Origin: Thalassobius sp049116315
GTDB taxonomy: Bacteria; Pseudomonadota; Alphaproteobacteria; Rhodobacterales; Rhodobacteraceae
DNA length: 64,000 bases
Reading direction: 5' to 3'
Assembly (NCBI GenBank): GCA_049116315.1
Contig: JAGDZD010000001.1
Location: 248,001 to 312,000, forward strand
Part shown: piece by piece, positions 59,270 through 64,000 of the stretch
Layout: each line of letters opens with the position of its first letter
Position numbering within the stretch: the first letter of the stretch is position 1
Notes under the pieces: generated by a model
The model's database searches: none
What the model saw: the letters and a program-made list of their open reading frames with translations, nothing else
What the model was told of the DNA's origin: nothing
Program-made: the position numbers and the translations under genes

Positions 59270-59943
59270 AACAGCAAGCTGACAAACCGCAATCAAACAC
59301 CCAGCGCGCCATTCATGAATTGCGTGAGCTGATTTTTGCGGGCGATTTGGCCGCTGGATCAGATCACTTGGAAAGTGAATTGGCAGAGCAATTGGGCATG
59401 TCACGAACCCCGGTTCGCGAAGCCGCTTTGACGCTGGAAAGCCAAGGTTTGTTGGAGCTGCGCCCCCGCAAAGGGGTGCGCATCTTGCCGGTCTCTCCGG
59501 CCGATATGGCAGAGATCTATGATGTCTTGACTGAACTCGAAAGTTTGGCGGCCCGTCGCGCCGCTGAGCGCAGCCTCACAGACGAAGACCTGTCGTTGCT
59601 GGCGCAGTCCATTCAGAACATGGACGATGCGCTGGAAAGCAAGAACCTTGATGATTGGGCCGGGGCGGATGAATGTTTTCACCGCGAGCTGGTTAATCTG
59701 GGGGGCAATTCACGGGTGCGCACCATTTTTGCCATGATGAGCGATCAGGTTCGGCGCGCCCGATCCGTGACGTTGTACATGCGCCCCGTGCCCGTGCAAT
59801 CCAATGAAGATCATCGCCAAGTCTACGAAGCCATCCGACTGGGGCAACCTGATGCGGCGGCGGCCATTCACCGGGCGCATCGTCAAAAGGCCAAGGACAT
59901 GATTGTCACCTTGCTTGATAAGCACAAGTTGAACCGGATCTGA
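59266..59943 (+). CDS. FadR-subfamily GntR transcriptional regulator
   Basis: 225 residues from a TTG at 59266 that overlaps the preceding TGA stop (TTGA), with GGAG 6 bases upstream. The winged HTH is RAIHELRELIFAGDLAAGSDHLESELAEQLGMSRTPVREAALTLESQGLLELRPRKGVRI; the FCD domain follows with ADECFHRELV and the C-terminal AIHRAHRQKAKDMI. As the last gene of the plus-strand part of the cluster it likely controls both divergent operons from the 57016-57149 region. Confidence 0.87.
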   Translation: MKQQADKPQSNTQRAIHELRELIFAGDLAAGSDHLESELAEQLGMSRTPVREAALTLESQGLLELRPRKGVRILPVSPADMAEIYDVLTELESLAARRAAERSLTDEDLSLLAQSIQNMDDALESKNLDDWAGADECFHRELVNLGGNSRVRTIFAMMSDQVRRARSVTLYMRPVPVQSNEDHRQVYEAIRLGQPDAAAAIHRAHRQKAKDMIVTLLDKHKLNRI

Positions 59944-60039
59944 CAGCCGTCGTTACCGCAGTTGTCAGCTGCGACACCGCTGCAGGTTGTGCTGGCTTAG
60001 AGGTGGGCTAAGCTTTGGTGTGACCCTTGGAGGTGGGCC

Positions 60040-60441
60040 ATGACGCCCTCTGAACCAGACCTGATTGTGTTTGATGCAGCGTGCATTTTCTGCTCTGGCT
60101 TTGCCCGCTTCATCAGCAAGCACGATACCCTGCACCGATTTCGATTTGTCACAGCGCAGTCGCAAACCGGGCATGATCTCTACGTCGCGCATGGTCTAGA
60201 CCCGACGGACTGGAGCACCAACATCGTGATCGTGGACGCTAAGGCATATACCAAGTTGGCAGCCTTCACTGCCGCGATGCGTGCACTTGGCGGACCTTGG
60301 AAACTCTTTGGAGTGTTGGATCTGGTGCCGCGCCCCATTGGTAATTGGTTTTATGATCGCGTCGCCAAAAACCGTTATGCCTTTGGACGGCGCAGTTGCC
60401 CGATCCCCGACGAGACATTGAGGAACCGAATTCTTGACTAA
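60040..60441 (+). CDS. DCC family (DUF393) thiol-disulfide oxidoreductase-like protein
   Basis: 133 residues. IVFDAACIFCSGFARFISKHD contains the DUF393 CxxC (Cys15, Cys18) in the position of the family's DxxCxxC start. The later ALGGPWKLFGVLDLVPRPIGNWFYDRVAKNRYAFGR is the usual C-terminal half. Thioredoxin-like fold expected; function not established. It overlaps the following saccharopine-dehydrogenase-like gene by 8 bp. Confidence 0.9.
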   Translation: MTPSEPDLIVFDAACIFCSGFARFISKHDTLHRFRFVTAQSQTGHDLYVAHGLDPTDWSTNIVIVDAKAYTKLAAFTAAMRALGGPWKLFGVLDLVPRPIGNWFYDRVAKNRYAFGRRSCPIPDETLRNRILD

Positions 60442-62116
60442 ACGCATCGTTGTTGTTGGCGGGTATGGTGTTTTTGGTGGGATTCTTGCGCAGTCCCTTG
60501 GCCGCGATGCAAACAACGAGGTTTTGGTGGCTGGGCGCTCTTTGGCAAAGGCCACTGATTTCTGTGTCGGAACCCCCTGCCACCCAATCGCATTGGATCT
60601 GACGGCACAGGATCTTGAGGCGCGGCTTGCAGCGCTGGCCCCTCAGATCGTGATTGATGCCGCTGGGCCGTTTCAATCCTATGCAAACGCGTCTTATGCC
60701 TTGGCGCGGGGCGCTTTGGCCGCCGGGGCACACTATATTGATTTGTCCGATGATGCGGCGTTTTCTGCCGGCATTTCCACACTTGATGCGCAAGCACAGG
60801 CCGCCGGGCTGTGTGTGATCTCTGGGGCGTCAAGCGTGCCGGGGCTTTCTTCGGCGGCAGTGTCGGGTCTGACCAAAGATGGTGCAGAGATCACGCGTAT
60901 CGAAACGGTGATTTTGCCCGGAAACCGGGCGCCACGGGGATTGTCCGTGATCCGCGCGATCTTGGCACAGGCTGGCAAGCCGATTGGCATAACCCAAGCG
61001 GGTCAGAGCAGTCAGGTGCTTGGCTGGTCGGCCCCGCGCCGACAAACAATTCGGGTGGGGCAGGGCAAAGATTTGTCTGGGCGCTGGGCGTCCTATATTG
61101 GTGCCCCAGATTTGGATCTGTTTGCTGCACATTTTGGTGCCAAAACGGTGCGGTTTCGCGCAGGTCTAGAATTGCCGGTGATGCATCTTGGGTTGTGGGC
61201 GCTGAGCCTGTTGGTGCGCTGGAAGGTGCTTGCTTCGCTCGAACCGTTCGCCAAAAGTCTTCGCCGGGTGGCGCAATGGCTTGAACCCTTTGGCTCTGAT
61301 CGAGGGGCAATGGAGGTGAGCGTTCTGTGTCAAACCACAGAGACAAGCTTTGAATCCCGCACATGGGCGATTGTGGCCGAAGCCGGAGACGGGCCCAATA
61401 TCCCGACCCTAGCGGCTCAAATTCTGTGTCACAGCGTTATGGATGGAACGGTGTCGGCTGGTGCGCGGCCCTGTCTCAGCCTGTTTGATCTTACAGACGT
61501 CGAAGCCGCCGCAGGGCATCTATCGGTGGCCTTTGCCACGCATTCACAGCCGGAAACACCTCTGTTCCGTCAGGCGCTCGGCCCAGCGTATGATCAATTG
61601 CCCAAGCCCGTCCAACAGATGCACAGCAACATGGATGTGGTGCATTGGCAGGGCGACGCGACGGTGGAAACGGGAAACAGCTGGCTGGCCAGATTGGCGC
61701 GGCGGCTTGTTGGGTTTCCAGAGCAAAGCGACGGTATTCCGGTCAGCGTGACCATGCGACGTGACGCAGATGCTGAGATTTGGGAACGCCGGTTCGGTGC
61801 GCAAAAATTTCACTCGGTTTTAACCCTTGGCACCACAGAGGCACCCACTGGGGTATTTGAGCGATTTGGCCCTATGCGGTTCCTGATTGCTTTGTCTGTA
61901 ACGCCGCAGGGATTGGCGTTTCCAGTCAAAAAGGGGTGGTTCCTTGGGGTGCCCATGCCACGGTTTTTGCTGCCCAAAAGCAGCTCGATAGAAAGCGAAA
62001 AGGACGGCGATTTTCATTTTGACGTTGCACTGTCCTTGCCATTTGTTGGCCTGATGGTGCGCTATGTGGGGACATTGACGCCGTCCCCTATGCCTGACCC
62101 ATCGGGGGATCGATAG
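60434..62116 (+). CDS. Saccharopine dehydrogenase-like NAD(P)-binding protein with C-terminal DUF4166-like domain
   Basis: 560 residues from a TTG at 60434 inside the end of the DCC gene. RIVVVGGYGVFGGILAQSL is the Rossmann motif and DAAGPFQSYANASYALARGALAAGAHYIDLSDD the saccharopine-reductase-like segment. A second half (from about 375) with EIWERRFGAQKFHSVL and a terminal FDVALSLPFVGLMVRYVGTL resembles DUF4166. The fusion is found as a DCC neighbour in several proteobacteria, as far as I recall. A membrane-linked reductase is possible; the substrate is unknown. Confidence 0.8.
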   Translation: MTKRIVVVGGYGVFGGILAQSLGRDANNEVLVAGRSLAKATDFCVGTPCHPIALDLTAQDLEARLAALAPQIVIDAAGPFQSYANASYALARGALAAGAHYIDLSDDAAFSAGISTLDAQAQAAGLCVISGASSVPGLSSAAVSGLTKDGAEITRIETVILPGNRAPRGLSVIRAILAQAGKPIGITQAGQSSQVLGWSAPRRQTIRVGQGKDLSGRWASYIGAPDLDLFAAHFGAKTVRFRAGLELPVMHLGLWALSLLVRWKVLASLEPFAKSLRRVAQWLEPFGSDRGAMEVSVLCQTTETSFESRTWAIVAEAGDGPNIPTLAAQILCHSVMDGTVSAGARPCLSLFDLTDVEAAAGHLSVAFATHSQPETPLFRQALGPAYDQLPKPVQQMHSNMDVVHWQGDATVETGNSWLARLARRLVGFPEQSDGIPVSVTMRRDADAEIWERRFGAQKFHSVLTLGTTEAPTGVFERFGPMRFLIALSVTPQGLAFPVKKGWFLGVPMPRFLLPKSSSIESEKDGDFHFDVALSLPFVGLMVRYVGTLTPSPMPDPSGDR

Positions 62117-62504
62117 TCGGTTCACCCCAGTCGGCCGCCGCACCTACGTCTTGGCAAAATAGGGCAGCTCTACTTGTCCGCAAACACGCGGTAGCTACAG
62201 CAGGCCACAGCCATTGAATTGGGTGGGTTTAAGGGCAAGAGCTAATTGGTTGATTCGAAAGCCCAGATTACAAATGGGCGTCGAAACCACCGGAAATTCA
62301 AGATTTCAGGGTCCTTAAGGCGGGAAAACCGCCGTTTTTGCCAATGAACTCAAAATATCTTGCCTTTTTCTGGGCGGGGGCCTACCTAACTTCTGCGACG
62401 TTACCACTATCGGCCAAACTGCTCCTTTCGGCTCAGTCTTTCGATCTTGCACTGACTTAGCCGACCTGCCGCATTTCGTGGGCAGTATTAAAAGGAATAT
62501 TACG
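62117..62504 (+). other. Intergenic region upstream of the cold-shock gene
   Basis: 388 bp without a supported gene. A hairpin GGCGG-GAAAA-CCGCC at 62319-62333 followed by GTTTTT (to 62339) looks like a rho-independent terminator 200 bases after the preceding stop; it could end that transcript or a small RNA. The remaining 165 bp carry the cold-shock promoter and 5' leader. AAAGGA at 62491 is the ribosome-binding site. Confidence 0.5.
62319..62339 (+). terminator. Rho-independent terminator-like hairpin
   Basis: GGCGG (62319-62323), loop GAAAA, CCGCC (62329-62333), then GTTTTT. Short but GC-only stem with a T tract on the plus strand. Confidence 0.6.
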
Positions 62505-62711
62505 ATGGCAAATGGTACCGTCAAATGGTTCAACACAACTAAAGGCTACGGCTTTATCGCGCCTGACAATGGCGGCAAAGACGTGTTTGTACACATCTCT
62601 GCTGTTGAGCGCGCCGGCCTGACCGGTCTGGCCGACAACCAGAAAGTTACTTTCGAAATCGAACCAGGTCGTGACGGTCGCGAGAGCGCGATGAACATCG
62701 AACTGGCCTAA
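62505..62711 (+). CDS. Cold-shock protein, CspA family
   Basis: 68 residues from ATG 62505; the in-frame ATG 62478 adds a non-homologous stretch and is rejected. The RNA-binding motifs are intact: KWFNTTKGYGFIAPD (RNP1) and DVFVHISAV (RNP2). It is a single-domain nucleic acid chaperone of the OB fold. Codon use is that of highly expressed genes. A strong terminator follows. Confidence 0.96.
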   Translation: MANGTVKWFNTTKGYGFIAPDNGGKDVFVHISAVERAGLTGLADNQKVTFEIEPGRDGRESAMNIELA

Positions 62712-62747
62712 GCTTTTCCCGTAAGGGAGCTTAGTCGACGAATAAGA

Positions 62748-62777
62748 AGGGCGTATCGGTTGCGATGCGCCCTTTTT
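62748..62777 (+). terminator. Rho-independent terminator after the cold-shock gene
   Basis: AGGGCGTATCG (62748-62758) pairs with CGATGCGCCCT (62763-62773) with one G-T pair, loop GTTG, then TTTT. Four bases further on is the stop of the convergent oxyR gene. Confidence 0.88.
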
Positions 62778-62781
62778 GTAT

Positions 62782-63702
62782 TCACGCCGGGTCCTGTGCA
62801 GAGGCGGCTTTGGCGCCATGGGCAGAGCGGCGCACAACTTCGGCAATTTGCCCGAGCTGTTTGGCCAGTGGGTTTGTCTTGCTCCAGACCATCCCAATGG
62901 TGCGCGAGGGGCGCGGTTCTGCAAAGCGTGACACCGCGACATTGGCAGCGCGTGTCTCAATGGAAACAGCCATCTCGGGGATCAAGGTCACCCCGATGCC
63001 CGCACTCACCATCTGTACCAAGGTCGACAGCGAGCTGCCGTCCATCAATTCCCGCGGAGCAGAAGCGCCAAGTTGGCAAAACGACAGGGCCTGATCGCGA
63101 AAACAATGCCCCTCTTCAAGTAAGAGCAGACGCATTTCGCGCAGGCTTTCTGCGCTGGGCGTGGGTTTGTGGGCGTCAGATCCAGGGCGCACCAGTATGA
63201 ACTCTTCTTCAAACAGCGGAGTTTCAGCCAAAAAGGGTTCTGAGATTGGTAGCGCCACGATGGCTGTGTCCAACTTGCCCTCTTTAAGCTCTTGAATCAG
63301 ACGCGGTGTGATCGTCTCGCGCATGCGGATTTCCAGTTTGGGATTGTAAGCTGCCAGATCCGTGACGATGCGCGGCAAGAGATAGGGCGCAATGGTGGGG
63401 ATGACACCGATGCGAAACTGGCCCACCAGGCGGTCCTTTGAGGCACGCGCCAAATCACCCAACTCGTCCATTGCGCGCAGAATTTCACGCACCCTTAACG
63501 CAAACTCTTCTCCAAAGCTGGTCAGACGGACCTGACGGGCACTGCGTTCAAACAGGCCAACCCCCAAGGTTTCTTCTAGTTCTTTGATCTGGACCGAAAG
63601 CGCGGGTTGCGAAATCGAGCAGGCGTCGGCGGCGCGCCCAAAATGTGCGTGTTGGGCCAGGGCTTCGAAATAGCGGAGTTGTCGCAGGGAAATATTGATC
63701 AT
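62782..63702 (-). CDS. oxyR: LysR family hydrogen peroxide sensor OxyR
   Basis: 306 residues. The LysR HTH is LRQLRYFEALAQHAHFGRAADACSISQPALSVQIKELEETLG. Redox cysteines Cys200 and Cys209 lie in EEGHCFRDQALSFC, the same C-x8-C context as Cys199/Cys208 of E. coli OxyR. It senses peroxide by disulfide formation and activates antioxidant genes. It is divergent from katG, its classical target, across 194 bp. Confidence 0.95.
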   Translation of the reverse strand: MINISLRQLRYFEALAQHAHFGRAADACSISQPALSVQIKELEETLGVGLFERSARQVRLTSFGEEFALRVREILRAMDELGDLARASKDRLVGQFRIGVIPTIAPYLLPRIVTDLAAYNPKLEIRMRETITPRLIQELKEGKLDTAIVALPISEPFLAETPLFEEEFILVRPGSDAHKPTPSAESLREMRLLLLEEGHCFRDQALSFCQLGASAPRELMDGSSLSTLVQMVSAGIGVTLIPEMAVSIETRAANVAVSRFAEPRPSRTIGMVWSKTNPLAKQLGQIAEVVRRSAHGAKAASAQDPA

Positions 63703-63896
63703 AGTTTTTTCTTATCGCGACGATCAGTTAATGCAACTTAATTTTATCGCTATGCTTTGTTAGGCTGAGTCGAACGCCAGAGAAGGCCTGCACGTGTTGT
63801 CTCAAATCTTTGACTTTTCAAGGAGTTGATACTGAAAACACGCGCAGATCGTTTTGACACACCTACGAGCCAATTCAGCATTGAACGGAGAGCAAA
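63703..63896. promoter_or_regulatory. oxyR-katG control region
   Basis: 194 bp between divergent starts. A direct repeat TTATCGC at 63712-63718 and 63744-63750 is spaced 32 bp (three helical turns), and ATAG lies at 63701-63704. The canonical four ATAG-type elements of the E. coli OxyR site are not clearly complete. ACGGAGAG precedes the katG ATG. Confidence 0.45.
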
Positions 63897-64000
63897 ATGG
63901 ACGGAAACAACGAAAACGCAGGGAAATGCCCGGTCATGCACGGCGCACCAGTGAACACAGGCCAAGGCGGTACGTCCAACGCAGATTGGTGGCCCAACCA
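63897..64000 (+). CDS. katG: Catalase-peroxidase KatG, 3' partial
   Basis: Only the first 34 residues are in the window, continuing past its end. MDGNNENAGKCPVMHGAP and the following TSNADWWPN are the conserved KatG N-terminus, before the distal haem-pocket region. The enzyme destroys hydrogen peroxide. The divergent oxyR neighbour supports the call. Confidence 0.9.
   Translation, partial: MDGNNENAGKCPVMHGAPVNTGQGGTSNADWWPN

Noticed and set aside
1..64000. CRISPR array, prophage, transposase or integrase
   Set aside because: No regularly spaced identical repeats with unique spacers and no phage or transposition proteins were seen; the dispersed 22-bp repeat is far apart and not array-like.

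Overview
The window looks like chromosomal DNA of a marine alphaproteobacterium of the Roseobacter group (Rhodobacterales). This rests on gene content (DUF2794, AqpS-type ars operon, urease next to an urt urea ABC operon, TRAP and TTT transporters, OxyR/KatG), on moderately high GC, and on a short intergenic repeat that I associate with this group. The organism call is an inference from family content; no rRNA is present. There is one tRNA, no CRISPR array, no insertion sequence and no prophage. Nearly all the sequence is coding.

Layout. 1-3.4 kb: the end of a branched-chain amino acid type ABC operon (two ATPases, two permeases). 3.4-4.6 kb: a MerR regulator divergent from a CDF metal exporter, with a clear MerR operator. 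4.6-11.9 kb: housekeeping genes (asd, DUF4139 protein, carbonic anhydrase, M17 aminopeptidase, NlpC/P60 hydrolase, DUF2794, cytochrome c'). 12-18 kb: a TRAP transporter, FadR-type regulator, SDR dehydrogenase and TetR regulator; the TRAP and SDR promoters share a 10-bp-phased repeat. 18.2-29.5 kb: formylglutathione hydrolase with three coupled genes, MFS transporter, zapE, folC, accD, CPBP protease and a lipoprotein/DUF trio. 29.5-32.3 kb: an arsenic operon arsR-arsC-aqpS-arsC-arsH carrying two unrelated arsenate reductases and an aquaporin instead of an Acr3/ArsB pump. 32.4-37.8 kb: fadH, GNAT, an ABM/NIPSNAP pair with an ArsR-like regulator, and a LysR regulator.

37.8-50.4 kb is a urea locus. 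ureDAB-lprI-C and ureEFG lie on the minus strand, and urtABCDE on the plus strand imports urea for that urease. A small unknown gene sits in the opposite direction inside the urease cluster. A CAU-anticodon tRNA follows.

50.7-59.9 kb is the most interesting region: a divergent acid-sugar cluster. On the minus strand is a seven-gene operon: TTT transporter tctCBA, a small ABM protein, an MBL-fold lactonase-like hydrolase, a DUF1537 kinase (OtnK type) and a class II aldolase (OtnC type). On the plus strand are an isopropylmalate/tartrate dehydrogenase-family enzyme, a Gfo/Idh/MocA oxidoreductase and a FadR/GntR regulator. The OtnK/OtnC pair implies a 3-oxo-tetronate-4-phosphate route to dihydroxyacetone phosphate. 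The usual entry dehydrogenases (LtnD, DenD, PdxA2) and OtnI are absent, so the front end may be a new variant.

The window ends with a DCC-family protein coupled to a saccharopine-dehydrogenase-like protein, a cold-shock gene, and oxyR divergent from the start of katG. Recurring themes are 4-bp ATGA start/stop overlaps and a hairpin directly after each solute-binding-protein gene (dctP, urtA, tctC).
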